A DNA stretch of 16,361 bases from Thiodiazotropha sp050305635. Its GTDB lineage: Bacteria; Pseudomonadota; Gammaproteobacteria; Chromatiales; Chromatiaceae. Under the pieces are notes generated by a model that had not been told where the DNA came from, made no database searches, and saw only the letters and a program-made list of their open reading frames with translations. Positions 6,076 to 14,086 of the stretch are shown here, one piece after another; the stretch's first letter is position 1, and each line of letters begins with the position of its first letter. The translations under genes and the position numbers were made by a program. Location of the stretch: assembly GCA_050305635.1 (NCBI GenBank), contig JBNLFS010000016.1, positions 1 to 16,361 of the forward strand, read 5' to 3'.

Positions 6076-6579
6076 ATGGCAAAAGAACCGGCTGAAGATC
6101 TCGATCTCGGCGAAGAGAAAAAAGGCAAGTCCAAACTCATTATCATCATAGCGATCGCGGTGCTGTTGCTGGTCGGCGCTGGCGTTGGGGTGTTTTTTCT
6201 CCTCAGCGGCGGTGATGAACCGGAAGATGAATCGAAGGAGGCGTCCCAGGAAACGGTCGAAAAAGGACCGGCCCAGTATCTCGATTTCAAGCCGCCCTTC
6301 GTGGTCAACCTGCCGGGGAAACCCAGCCTGCTGCAGGTGGGGATGAGCGTGCGCGTCTACTCTGAGCCTCTGGCGGAGTTTATTCGCCACAATGACCCGA
6401 TGATTCGTCATCACCTTCTCAATCTGCTCTCCTCGAAGGATGCGGCGACCCTGAAAACCCGCGAGGCCAAGGAGGCATTGCAGGCGGAGATACTGCAGGA
6501 ACTCAACAAGGTGGTAAAGGAACTCAAGGGGCCCGGTGAGGTGGACGGGGTGTTCTTTACCAGTTTCGTAATGCAGTAG
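6076..6579 (+). CDS. fliL: Flagellar basal body-associated protein FliL
   Basis: A 167-residue inner-membrane protein with a short charged cytoplasmic N-terminus (rich in D, E and K), one membrane segment (about residues 21-43, LIIIIAIAVLLLVGAGVGVFFLL), an acidic linker and a periplasmic FliL domain (about 70-167). The motif YLDFKPPFVVNLPG starts the domain, and the C-terminus VDGVFFTSFVMQ is typical. FliL rings surround the stator units and influence torque and stator recruitment. It is the first gene of the operon here, 23 bases after the predicted transcript start, with GAGGGA as ribosome-binding site. fliM begins 20 bases after its stop. In Pseudomonas fliK lies upstream of fliL; here it does not. 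Confidence 0.95.
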   Translation: MAKEPAEDLDLGEEKKGKSKLIIIIAIAVLLLVGAGVGVFFLLSGGDEPEDESKEASQETVEKGPAQYLDFKPPFVVNLPGKPSLLQVGMSVRVYSEPLAEFIRHNDPMIRHHLLNLLSSKDAATLKTREAKEALQAEILQELNKVVKELKGPGEVDGVFFTSFVMQ

Positions 6580-6599
6580 CGCGGAGTAAGGATTAAGTC

Positions 6600-7631
6600 A
6601 TGAGTGCCAGTGACCTGCTTTCCCAAGAAGAGATCGATGCCCTGCTGCATGGTGTCGATAGCGGTGATGTCGCGACCGAATCGGATGCCTCCGCCGAGGG
6701 CGGTACGGTCTCCTATGACTTTACCAGTCAGGACCGGATCGTCCGCGGACGTCTGCCGACCCTGGAGATGATCAATGAACGGTTCGCCCGACTGTTTCGC
6801 ACCAGCCTTTTCAACATGCTGCGCCGAACCGCGGATCTGTCGGTCTCCAGTATTCAGATGCAGAAGTTTTCCGAATTCGTGCACAGCCTGTTCGTCCCCA
6901 CCAGCCTCAACATGATCCGGGTGCCGCCATTGCGCGGAAAAGGCTTGTTCGTGCTCGATCCGAAACTGGTATTCAGTGTGGTGGACAACTATTTCGGCGG
7001 GTCGGGCCGCTTCCATACCAAGATCGAGGGACGTGATTTCACCCCCACCGAGAACCGGGTCATCCAGCTGCTACTGAAGAGCGCCTTCAATGATCTCGAA
7101 GCGGCCTGGAAGCCGGTGTTCCGGGTCAATTTCGAATACAGCGGCTCGGAGGTGAACCCCCAGTTCGCGAATATCGTGAGTCCTTCGGAAGTGGTGGTGG
7201 TGACCTCTTTTCACGTGGATCTCGAGAACGGTGGCGGCGACTTCCATATCTGCATGCCCTACTCGATGGTCGAGCCGATCCGCGAACTGCTCGACGCCGG
7301 TGTACAGAGCGATCGGGGCGAGCGGGACGAGCGTTGGGAGCGATCCCTCAAGGAGGAGATCATGGGCGCCCAGGTCGAATTGAGCAGTACCCTCACCGAG
7401 GTGCAGATGTCGCTGCGCAAGCTGGCCAATCTGAAGAAGGGGGATGTGATTCCCATTGAGATGCCGGAAGAGGTCATGGTCGAGGCTGCCGATGTGCCGA
7501 TTTTCAAGGCGCGCCTGGGTATCTCCGATGGAAATTACGCCTTGAAGATCAGTGACTGGATGAAAACCAACCGGCGCAAGGGATTGCGGGATTATCTGGA
7601 GATGGAAAGCCAGGCTTCGGGCGAGCAATAG
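6600..7631 (+). CDS. fliM: Flagellar motor switch protein FliM
   Basis: A 343-residue C-ring protein. Residues 6-18 (LLSQEEIDALLHG) are the CheY-phosphate binding motif. The middle domain (about 45-230) contains the conserved GGSG loop (YFGGSGRF, near residue 132) that contacts FliG. The C-terminal SpoA domain (about 255-330) pairs with FliN. Binding of phosphorylated CheY to FliM switches rotation direction, so the intact motif implies a chemotaxis-controlled motor. Strong AAGGA at 6588-6592 precedes the ATG. A 78-base gap separates it from fliN, the widest gap inside fliL-flhB. Confidence 0.98.
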   Translation: MSASDLLSQEEIDALLHGVDSGDVATESDASAEGGTVSYDFTSQDRIVRGRLPTLEMINERFARLFRTSLFNMLRRTADLSVSSIQMQKFSEFVHSLFVPTSLNMIRVPPLRGKGLFVLDPKLVFSVVDNYFGGSGRFHTKIEGRDFTPTENRVIQLLLKSAFNDLEAAWKPVFRVNFEYSGSEVNPQFANIVSPSEVVVVTSFHVDLENGGGDFHICMPYSMVEPIRELLDAGVQSDRGERDERWERSLKEEIMGAQVELSSTLTEVQMSLRKLANLKKGDVIPIEMPEEVMVEAADVPIFKARLGISDGNYALKISDWMKTNRRKGLRDYLEMESQASGEQ

Positions 7632-7709
7632 GGGTTTGGAACCGCATGCTTGCAACAGATTCGATGGTCGGATCGCGTGCGGTCCGGTCTGTCCACAGAG
7701 GGTGTGAAG

Positions 7710-8120
7710 ATGAGTGAAGATAAAGACGTCGATCCGAATGAAGCCTTGGCAGACGAATGGGCCGCGGCACTCGAGGATCAGGCAGAGGGAGAGGCGGCCG
7801 CCAAGGGAAAGACCGAGACAGCCACCTTCGACGAACTGGAGGACGAAGGTTCCGCCGGTAGCGTGAATCTGGATGCGATTCTGGATGTGCCGGTCACCAT
7901 CTCGATGGAGATCGGGCGCACCAAGATCAATATCCGTAACCTGCTGCAACTCAACCAGGGTTCCGTCGTGGAGCTCGACCGGCTGGCCGGTGAACCCATG
8001 GATGTGCTGGTCAACGGCACCCTGATCGCCCAGGGCGAGGTGGTGGTGGTGAATGAGAAGTTCGGTTTGCGTCTCACCGACATCATCAGTCCCTCCGAAC
8101 GGGTCAAGAGGCTGAAATGA
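7710..8120 (+). CDS. fliN: Flagellar motor switch protein FliN
   Basis: A 136-residue C-ring protein. The first 50 residues are acidic and variable, with DEWAAALEDQ typical of gammaproteobacterial FliN. The C-terminal SpoA domain (about 53-131) includes LDVPVTISMEIGRTKINIRNLLQLNQGSVVELDR and VVVVNEKFGLRLTDI. FliN forms tetramers that line the bottom of the C-ring, bind FliH and aid export and switching. I chose ATG 7710 because the upstream extension to a TTG at 7650 adds 20 unconserved residues, and GAGGGTG sits before the ATG. Its stop overlaps the fliO start (ATGA at 8117-8120). Confidence 0.97.
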   Translation: MSEDKDVDPNEALADEWAAALEDQAEGEAAAKGKTETATFDELEDEGSAGSVNLDAILDVPVTISMEIGRTKINIRNLLQLNQGSVVELDRLAGEPMDVLVNGTLIAQGEVVVVNEKFGLRLTDIISPSERVKRLK

Positions 8121-8542
8121 TGAAGCTCTGGCCGCTCACCGGTGTGTTTGCCAGCGGCATCGCTCTGGCGACCGAGGCGACGCAGAAACCCGTGGGCGTC
8201 AAGGTTTCGCCGATGGGCGCGGAGAGCCTGATCAGTACCTTTGGCGGCCTGATTCTGGTGCTTGCGGTGATCTTCGCCGCGGCCTGGCTGTTCAAACGCT
8301 ACACTCAGTTGCCGGTTGGCGGTAAAGGTTTGGTAAGGGTGCTCGGCGGCGCCTCGGTGGGCAGCCGGGAACGGGTGGTGGTGGTAGAGGTGGACGAGAC
8401 CCGTCTGGTGCTGGGCGTCTCCCCCGGGCAGGTACGCACCCTGCACACCTTCGAACCCCGCCATGAGCCCTTCCGCGCGCAGTTGGACGATGCGGTCAAG
8501 GCAGAGGAGCCACAGCCGGCTCCGGGCGGGATGGACTCATGA
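8117..8542 (+). CDS. fliO: Flagellar export-gate assembly protein FliO
   Basis: A 141-residue membrane protein. An N-terminal hydrophobic stretch (about residues 6-18) may be a signal sequence. The main membrane segment is at about 40-57 (TFGGLILVLAVIFAAAWLFKRY). The cytoplasmic part contains VLGGASVGSRERVVVVEVDETRLVLGVSPGQVRTLHT, the typical FliO core. FliO acts as a chaperone for assembly of the FliP ring. The ATG at 8117 overlaps the fliN stop by four bases; ATG 8120 is an equally possible start one residue later. Its own stop overlaps fliP by four bases, so the three genes are probably translationally coupled. The sequence is poorly conserved as usual for FliO, but position makes the call secure. 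Confidence 0.93.
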   Translation: MMKLWPLTGVFASGIALATEATQKPVGVKVSPMGAESLISTFGGLILVLAVIFAAAWLFKRYTQLPVGGKGLVRVLGGASVGSRERVVVVEVDETRLVLGVSPGQVRTLHTFEPRHEPFRAQLDDAVKAEEPQPAPGGMDS

Positions 8543-9273
8543 GAATCCTTATCCTGATTCTGTGTCTAGTGGTCAGCGGTTGGGTGCAGGCGGCTCCCGG
8601 CGTGGACGCCTTCAGCGTGACCACCGACGGGCAGGGCGGGCAGACCTACACCCTGACCATTCAGGTGCTGTTGTTCATGACGGCGCTGACCCTGCTGCCC
8701 GGGGCGCTGATGATGATGACTTCGTTTGCGCGGATCATCATTGTACTGGCGATTCTGCGTCAGGCATTGGGCACCCAGAACACCCCCTCCAACCAGATTC
8801 TCATCGGTCTGGCCCTGTTTCTGACTCTGTACATCATGATGCCGGTACTGAGCGAGGTGAACGAAGTGGCGGTGCAACCCTACCTGGCCGGCGACATCGA
8901 AATTCTGGAGGCCCTGCAGCGGGGGGCGGAACCGGTGAAGTCCTTCATGCTGGCGCAGACCCGGGAGGACGACCTGGCCCTGTTTGCGAGAATCGGCAAT
9001 TTCGGCGAATTCAATGAACCTAAGGATGTGCCGTTCAGCCTGTTGCTGCCCTCGTTTGCCACCAGTGAACTCAAAACCGGGTTCCAGATCGGCTTTCTGC
9101 TGTTCATCCCCTTTCTGATCATCGACCTGGTGGTGGCCAGCATCCTCATGTCCATGGGCATGATGATGCTCTCGCCGATGATCATTTCACTGCCGTTCAA
9201 GATCATGCTGTTCGTACTGATCGACGGCTGGGCGCTGGTGTTCGGCACCCTGGCCTCGAGTTTCCAGATCTAG
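8539..9273 (+). CDS. fliP: Flagellar type III export gate protein FliP
   Basis: A 244-residue export-gate component. The signal peptide is cleaved near residue 19 (LVVSGWVQA|A), followed by four membrane segments. Family hallmarks are LLFMTALTLLPGALMMMTSFARIIIVLAILRQALGTQNTPSNQILIGLALFLTLYIM in the first half and FLLFIPFLIIDLVVASILMSMGMMMLSPMIISLPFKIMLFVLIDGW in the second. Five FliP subunits with FliR and four FliQ form the helical pore through which axial proteins pass. ATGA at 8539-8542 couples it to fliO. fliQ follows 14 bases after the stop. Confidence 0.98.
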   Translation: MRILILILCLVVSGWVQAAPGVDAFSVTTDGQGGQTYTLTIQVLLFMTALTLLPGALMMMTSFARIIIVLAILRQALGTQNTPSNQILIGLALFLTLYIMMPVLSEVNEVAVQPYLAGDIEILEALQRGAEPVKSFMLAQTREDDLALFARIGNFGEFNEPKDVPFSLLLPSFATSELKTGFQIGFLLFIPFLIIDLVVASILMSMGMMMLSPMIISLPFKIMLFVLIDGWALVFGTLASSFQI

Positions 9274-9287
9274 ATGAGGGGTGAGAC

Positions 9288-9557
9288 ATGAGTCCGGATA
9301 CCGTCATGAGCATCGCACAGAACACCCTGGAGCTGATCGGCCTGCTGTCCGGTATCGTGCTTCTGCCGGCGCTGATCGTAGGTCTGATCATCGCCATGTT
9401 CCAGGCGGCCACCCAGATCAACGAAATGACCTTGACCTTCATCCCGAAGTTGGTGGTTGCGGGCCTGGTGCTGATGATTGCGGGGCACTGGATGCTGCGG
9501 CTGCTGATGACCTTCTCGATCGACCTGATCGAGAGCATTCCCGAATTGCTTCACTGA
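9288..9557 (+). CDS. fliQ: Flagellar type III export gate protein FliQ
   Basis: An 89-residue protein, the normal FliQ length, with two membrane helices (about 14-38 and 52-74). The conserved segment ALIVGLIIAMFQAATQINEMTLTFIPK links them. Four copies pack around the FliP5-FliR1 core of the export gate. A strong ribosome-binding region (GAGGGGTGA near 9275) precedes the ATG. It lies between fliP and fliR in the usual order. Confidence 0.98.
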   Translation: MSPDTVMSIAQNTLELIGLLSGIVLLPALIVGLIIAMFQAATQINEMTLTFIPKLVVAGLVLMIAGHWMLRLLMTFSIDLIESIPELLH

Positions 9558-9584
9558 ACGGGCGGGATATGACCCGGTGCGACC

Positions 9585-10364
9585 ATGAACTTCAGCGAAG
9601 CCCAACTCAACGCTCTGATTGCCACCTACTTCTGGCCCACGGTGCGGATCGGTGCCATGGTCATGGCGGCGCCCCTGTTCAGTTCCCGACAGGTGCCGGT
9701 GCGCCTGCGCCTGCTTCTGACCCTGGTGGTCAGTTTCCTGATCGCCCCCACGCTGCCCGAGATGCCGCCCCCCGATGTGCTCAGCCAGTCCGGGTTTCTG
9801 ATCCTGCTGCAGCAGATCCTGATCGGCGTGTTGATGGGATTTCTGCTGCAACTGGTGTTTGGCGCACTGGTGTTTGGCGGACAGGTGATCGCCTACGGCA
9901 TGGGCCTGGGTTTCGCTTCCATGGTTGATCCCGCGAATGGTGTCCAGGTACCGGTGATCTCCCAGTTCTACGTCATCTTCGCAACCCTGTTGTTTCTTAT
10001 TTTCAACGGTCATCTGCTGGCCATCGAACTGGTGGCGGACAGCTTTGTCACCCTGCCGGTGGCGGTGGACGGGGTCACCCGAAACGGCATGCTGGATATC
10101 GTCGCCTGGGGCAGCCGCATGTTCGCCGGTGGGTTGATCATCGCGCTGCCGATCGTAGGTGCGATGCTGATGGTCAACCTGGGCATGGGTGTGGTGATGC
10201 GCGCCGCGCCGCAACTGAACATCTTCTCCGTGGGATTTCCGATCACCATGATGCTGGGATTCGTATTGATGTGGGTGACCGTGCCAAACGTATTCGGCGT
10301 ATTCAATGAACTGCTCGATGAGGTCTTTCAGGTGATGATGCAGATCCTGAGAGTGACGAGGTGA
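9585..10364 (+). CDS. fliR: Flagellar type III export gate protein FliR
   Basis: A 259-residue protein with about six membrane segments. It completes the FliPQR pore and contacts FlhB. Typical features are the start YFWPTVRIGAMVMAAPLFSSRQVPVRLRLLLTL, the segment GEVIAYGMGLGFASMVDP-like (here GGQVIAYGMGLGFASMVDPANG) and RAAPQLNIFSVGFPI in the second half. ATG 9585 fits the family start, although the Shine-Dalgarno sequence is weak. The upstream ATG at 9569 is out of frame. The fliR stop lies within the AGGTGA that serves as the ribosome-binding site of flhB, so the two are tightly linked. Confidence 0.97.
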   Translation: MNFSEAQLNALIATYFWPTVRIGAMVMAAPLFSSRQVPVRLRLLLTLVVSFLIAPTLPEMPPPDVLSQSGFLILLQQILIGVLMGFLLQLVFGALVFGGQVIAYGMGLGFASMVDPANGVQVPVISQFYVIFATLLFLIFNGHLLAIELVADSFVTLPVAVDGVTRNGMLDIVAWGSRMFAGGLIIALPIVGAMLMVNLGMGVVMRAAPQLNIFSVGFPITMMLGFVLMWVTVPNVFGVFNELLDEVFQVMMQILRVTR

Positions 10365-10367
10365 AGC

Positions 10368-11501
10368 ATGGCTGACAACGAAAACGGCCAGGAAAAAACA
10401 GAACAACCCTCAGCCAAACGATTGGACGATGCCAAGCGCAAGGGTCAGGTTCCGCGTTCCCGGGAACTCAACAGCATGGCGGTGACCCTCGGTGGTGTGA
10501 TTGCATTGATGGTCATGAGTCGGCCGATCAGCGATCAGTTCTCGGCAATGATGAGCAGTGGTTTTCATCTGACCCGGGAGCAGATCTTCGATGTGAATGC
10601 CATGCTCAGTGGATTGGGTACGGGTATCGCCCAGGTGTTCTATGTGTTGACTCCGTTCTTTGTGTTGGTGGTGCTGGCCGCGATTTTCAGTTCGGTGGCC
10701 CTGGGGGGCTTCTCCATCAGTGGTGAGAGCATGACCCCCAAGCTGGAAAAGCTCAATCCGCTGAAAGGCCTGAAGCGCGTCTTCTCACCCCGGGGACTGG
10801 TGGAGATGCTCAAGGCGATGGCGAAATTTCTCCTCATCGGTGGCACCACGGTCCTGCTGCTCGACATGACCCTCGACGACTACCTCGCCATGCATGCCAT
10901 GGATATCGCCCAGGCCCTGAGTCACATGAGCACACTGATCGGTTGGTCGGTGATTCTGCTGGCTTCGACCATGATTCTGATAGCCGCCATCGACGTACCC
11001 TTCCAGGTGTGGGATCACAAACGCCAGCTGAAGATGACCCGTCAGGAACTGCGTGATGAGATGAAAGAGACCGAGGGACGTCCCGAGATCAAGGGACGGA
11101 TCCGCCAGTTGCAGCGGGAGATGGCGCACAAGCGCATGATGCAGGAAGTGCCCAAGGCCGACGTGATCGTCACCAACCCGACCCACTACGCGGTGGCCCT
11201 GAAGTACGATCCGGAAACCATGCATGCGCCGAAGCTGGTGGCCAAGGGTGCAGACCTGGTTGCGCAGAATATCCGCAAAGTGGCGCAGGAGGCGAACGTG
11301 CAGGTGGTCGAATCACCGGCCCTGGCGCGCGCCATCTATTTCCATACCGAAATCAACACCTTCATACCCGCAGGACTCTACCTGGCGGTGGCCCGCCTGC
11401 TGGCCTATGTGTTCCAGCTGCGGACCTATCGGACCGAAGGCGGGGTGTATCCCGAGATGCCGGAAAACCTGTTTGTTCCGGAAGAGTATCAACATGAGTA
11501 A
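10368..11501 (+). CDS. flhB: Flagellar export specificity-switch protein FlhB
   Basis: A 377-residue protein. The N-terminus EKTEQPSAKRLDDAKRKGQVPRSREL is the family signature. Four membrane segments lie at about 30-215, followed by a cytoplasmic domain. The autocleavage motif NPTH is intact (residues 270-273, in VTNPTHYAVAL). Cleavage between N and P, triggered by FliK, changes export from hook to filament substrates. fliK is not in this window, so it must be encoded elsewhere. The ATG follows fliR by three bases. The stop TAA (11499-11501) is the first part of the left arm of the A/T-rich hairpin element, which suggests the element inserted right at the gene end. Confidence 0.98.
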   Translation: MADNENGQEKTEQPSAKRLDDAKRKGQVPRSRELNSMAVTLGGVIALMVMSRPISDQFSAMMSSGFHLTREQIFDVNAMLSGLGTGIAQVFYVLTPFFVLVVLAAIFSSVALGGFSISGESMTPKLEKLNPLKGLKRVFSPRGLVEMLKAMAKFLLIGGTTVLLLDMTLDDYLAMHAMDIAQALSHMSTLIGWSVILLASTMILIAAIDVPFQVWDHKRQLKMTRQELRDEMKETEGRPEIKGRIRQLQREMAHKRMMQEVPKADVIVTNPTHYAVALKYDPETMHAPKLVAKGADLVAQNIRKVAQEANVQVVESPALARAIYFHTEINTFIPAGLYLAVARLLAYVFQLRTYRTEGGVYPEMPENLFVPEEYQHE

Positions 11502-11624
11502 TTTTGAATGGTTAATTTTGAATTTTGAATTGCGGTGTTTGCTTCGCTCACGCTGGATATTTGATAAGTCGTGCGCGCAGCGCACTCATCTAATTAAAAA
11601 TTCAAAATTAACCATTCAAAATTA
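11499..11624. repeat. A/T-rich hairpin element between flhB and flhA
   Basis: Arms 11499-11531 and 11592-11624 are 33-base reverse complements with one mismatch, bounding a 60-base core. The arms are built from TTTTGAA-like units and the core contains GTTTGCTTCGCTCACG, as in the elements at 13741 and 1819. The element supplies the flhB stop codon and ends about 10 bases before the flhA ribosome-binding site. Its transcript would form a long but A/U-rich stem, possibly a partial barrier or processing site between the two genes. It has no coding capacity. Confidence 0.85.
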
Positions 11625-11646
11625 AAAAATAGCCGAAGGCAAAACA

Positions 11647-13728
11647 ATGGACAGCGCACTCATCCTCAACAACGTAAAACAGCTTGGCGCCCGTGGGCTC
11701 GGTGCGCCCCTGGTGCTGGTGATGCTCCTGTCCATGCTGGTGATTCCGCTGCCGCCGATCGCCCTGGACATGTTCTTTACCTTCAATATCACGCTCTCCC
11801 TGGTGGTGATGCTGGTGGTGGTCTACACCCGGCGTCCTCTGGAATTCTCGGTGTTTCCCAGCATGCTGCTGATCGCCACCTTGCTGCGCCTGGCCCTGAA
11901 CGTGGCCTCCACCCGGGTGGTGCTGCTGGAAGGGCATACCGGCGGTGATGCGGCGGGTAAGGTGATCGAGGCCTTTGGCGCTTTCGTCATCGGCGGTAAC
12001 TACGCGGTCGGTCTGGTGGTGTTCCTGATCCTGGTGATCATCAACTTCGTGGTGGTCACCAAGGGCGCGGGGCGTGTCTCCGAGGTGAGCGCCCGGTTCA
12101 CCCTGGACGCCATGCCCGGCAAGCAGATGGCCATCGACGCGGATCTCAACTCCGGACTGATCGACCAGGACGAGGCGCGCGCCCGCCGCGAGGATGTGGC
12201 CCGGGAGGCGGACTTCTACGGAGCCATGGACGGCGCCAGCAAATTCGTTCGCGGCGACGCCATCGCCGGTATCCTGATTCTGTTCATCAACATCATCGGC
12301 GGGCTTGCGATCGGCATGTCCCAGCACGGTCTCGACTTCAGTACCGCGCTGCAGAACTACGTCCTGCTGACCATCGGTGACGGCCTGGTGGCGCAGATTC
12401 CCTCCCTGTTGCTGTCCACCTCGGCGGCGATCATTGTCACCCGGGTGGCAAGCAGTCAGGACGTGGGCGGACAGATCATGAGTCAGCTGTTCAACAGCCC
12501 CAAGGCCCTGGCGGTGACCGCCGCGGTGCTGTTCCTCATGGGCGTGATTCCGGGGATGCCCAATTTCGCCTTCCTGACGTTGGCCGCCGCCGCTGCCGGA
12601 GGCGCCTGGATGATCTGGCAGCGCCAGATGCAACCGGCGGAACCGACGGTGATCGAAGAGCCGGTCGAGCAGCCGGAGCATCGGGACCTGAGCTGGGACG
12701 ATGTCCAGCCGGTGGACCTGATCGGGCTCGAGGTTGGTTACCGCCTGATTCCCCTGGTGGACCGCAACCAGGGCGGTCAGCTGATGAATCGGATCAAGGG
12801 GGTACGGCGCAAGCTCTCCCAGGAACTGGGCTTTCTGATTCCATCGGTGCATATTCGAGATAACCTGGACCTGTCGCCCAACACCTACCGCATCTCCCTG
12901 AACGGGGTGGCCGCCGCCGAGGCGGAGATCTATCCGGATCGGGAACTGGCGATCAATCCGGGTCAGGTGTTCGGGACGCTGCCGGGCACCCCGACCAAGG
13001 ATCCGACCTTTGGTCTGGACGCGGTTTGGATCGATCCCGAGCAGAAGGATCACGCCCAGACCCTGGGTTATACCGTGGTGGATGTGAGCACCGTGGTGGC
13101 CACTCATCTCAGCGAGATTCTGCAGAACCAGGCCAATGAACTGCTCGGTCATGAAGAGACCCAGCAGCTCCTGGATATGCTGGCGCGCAGTGCGCCCAAA
13201 CTGGTGGAGGATCTGGTGCCCAAGAGTCTCTCCCTGAGCGTGGTGACCCGGATCCTGCAGAACCTGCTGACGGAGCATGTGCCGATCCGGGATTTCCGCA
13301 CCATTGCGGAAACCCTGGCCGAACAGTCCCATCGGACGCAGGATCCCGGCGCCCTGACCGCGGCGGTGCGCGTGGCCCTGTCCCGAGGCATCGTGCAGCA
13401 ACTCATCGGCACTACCGGGGAGATCCCGGTGGCGGTGCTCGATCCTGCCCTGGAACAACTGCTGCAACGTACCCTGCAGGCCTCGGAAGAGGGTCAGGCT
13501 GGCTTCGAGCCGGGTCTGGCCGAACGCCTGCAGACCGCGCTGGCGCAGACTCACGAGGCCATGGAGTCGAGAGGGCAGCAGAGCGTACTGCTGGTGGCGG
13601 CCCCGATCCGTTCCTGGATGGCCCGCTTCGCCAAGCATGCGGCGCCGGGGATGAATATCCTGTCTTATAACGAGGTGCCGGACAATCGCCAGATCAAGGT
13701 GGTGTCGACGATTGGCGGGGGGAACTGA
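11647..13728 (+). CDS. flhA: Flagellar type III export gate protein FlhA
   Basis: A 693-residue protein with about eight membrane segments in residues 18-325 and a large cytoplasmic domain (about 345-693). The FHIPEP signature region is present: VTKGAGRVSEVSARFTLDAMPGKQMAIDADLNSGLI near 135-175, followed by DEARARREDVAREADFYGAMDGASKFVRGDAIAG. FlhA is the proton-driven ring under the FliPQR pore and docks export chaperones. GAAGG at 11635-11639 gives modest initiation. No promoter was recognised in the 145-base gap after flhB, so transcription probably continues from the fliL promoter through the hairpin element. Length and motifs are normal. Confidence 0.98.
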   Translation: MDSALILNNVKQLGARGLGAPLVLVMLLSMLVIPLPPIALDMFFTFNITLSLVVMLVVVYTRRPLEFSVFPSMLLIATLLRLALNVASTRVVLLEGHTGGDAAGKVIEAFGAFVIGGNYAVGLVVFLILVIINFVVVTKGAGRVSEVSARFTLDAMPGKQMAIDADLNSGLIDQDEARARREDVAREADFYGAMDGASKFVRGDAIAGILILFINIIGGLAIGMSQHGLDFSTALQNYVLLTIGDGLVAQIPSLLLSTSAAIIVTRVASSQDVGGQIMSQLFNSPKALAVTAAVLFLMGVIPGMPNFAFLTLAAAAAGGAWMIWQRQMQPAEPTVIEEPVEQPEHRDLSWDDVQPVDLIGLEVGYRLIPLVDRNQGGQLMNRIKGVRRKLSQELGFLIPSVHIRDNLDLSPNTYRISLNGVAAAEAEIYPDRELAINPGQVFGTLPGTPTKDPTFGLDAVWIDPEQKDHAQTLGYTVVDVSTVVATHLSEILQNQANELLGHEETQQLLDMLARSAPKLVEDLVPKSLSLSVVTRILQNLLTEHVPIRDFRTIAETLAEQSHRTQDPGALTAAVRVALSRGIVQQLIGTTGEIPVAVLDPALEQLLQRTLQASEEGQAGFEPGLAERLQTALAQTHEAMESRGQQSVLLVAAPIRSWMARFAKHAAPGMNILSYNEVPDNRQIKVVSTIGGGN

Positions 13729-13740
13729 TGGGGTTGTTAG

Positions 13741-13791
13741 TTTTGAATTTTGAATTTTGAGTTTTGAGTTGTGGTGTTCGCTGTGCTCACG
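13741..13791 (+). repeat. TTTTGAR element after flhA
   Basis: Four tandem heptads (TTTTGAA, TTTTGAA, TTTTGAG, TTTTGAG at 13741-13768) run into GTGGTGTTCGCTGTGCTCACG (13771-13791 region). The same order is found at 11501-11551 and, reversed, at 1819-1860. The right inverted arm seen in the flhB-flhA copy is missing here, so this copy is a half-element. Confidence 0.7.
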
Positions 13792-13808
13792 TCGTTATGA
13801 GCCGCCTT

Positions 13809-13912
13809 GTTCCCACGCTCCGCGTGGGAACGCATATCATGGGTGGAATCACTGATCGGGTTCGTCAGGGTGATCAACGTCGGGTATGCATTCCCACGCA
13901 GAGCGTGGGAAC
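13809..13912. repeat. Pair of GTGGGAA hairpin repeats in inverted orientation
   Basis: Unit one (13809-13831) pairs GTTCCCACG with CGTGGGAAC. Unit two (13891-13911) pairs TTCCCACGC with GCGTGGGAA. The reverse complement of unit two and its flank matches unit one and its GCAT flank, with few differences, so the units face each other about 60 bases apart, as in BIME-like REP pairs. I recall this TTCCCACGC(TC)TGCGTGGGAA type as common in environmental proteobacteria. It may serve as a transcript 3' end after flhA. Confidence 0.83.
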
Positions 13913-14086
13913 GAGAAAAATGTACAAATACTGCGTAATCAACCCGGTACCATCCCGTCTATACTAGCCACATGCGGACGCGATGCCGGAAATAACAACA
14001 GATTTGCCGATCGCGGGACATTCAATACGAGTATTGTCTCGTGGCGCACCTCCTTACCCGTCCGCGCACACCCAGAGGTCACGTGA

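Larger units (their letters stand above)
13729..14086. other. Repeat-rich gap after flhA
   Basis: This 358-base gap contains a TTTTGAR element (13741-13791), two hairpin repeats in opposite orientation (13809-13831 and 13890-13912) and a possible -10 element TATACT (13960-13965) about 115 bases before the next gene, without a good -35. No ordinary T-tailed terminator for flhA was found. A small open frame across 13764-13967 is produced by the hairpin repeats and is not accepted as a gene. Confidence 0.6.

Noticed and set aside
7650..7709. TTG start adding 20 residues to FliN
   Set aside because: The added residues are not like FliN, and a good ribosome-binding site precedes ATG 7710.
9270..10406. 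Minus-strand open frame opposite fliQ and fliR (378 codons)
   Set aside because: Extreme histidine and glutamine content and perfect overlap with conserved flagellar genes show it is an antisense shadow.
11608..13638. Very long minus-strand open frame opposite flhA (676 codons)
   Set aside because: It is a shadow of the G+C-rich flhA coding sequence, rich in H, Q and G, with no recognisable domain.
13764..13967. Open frame of 67 codons after flhA
   Set aside because: Its peptide (VPTLRVGTH, IPTQSVGTR) is simply the translation of the hairpin repeats, a known source of false genes.
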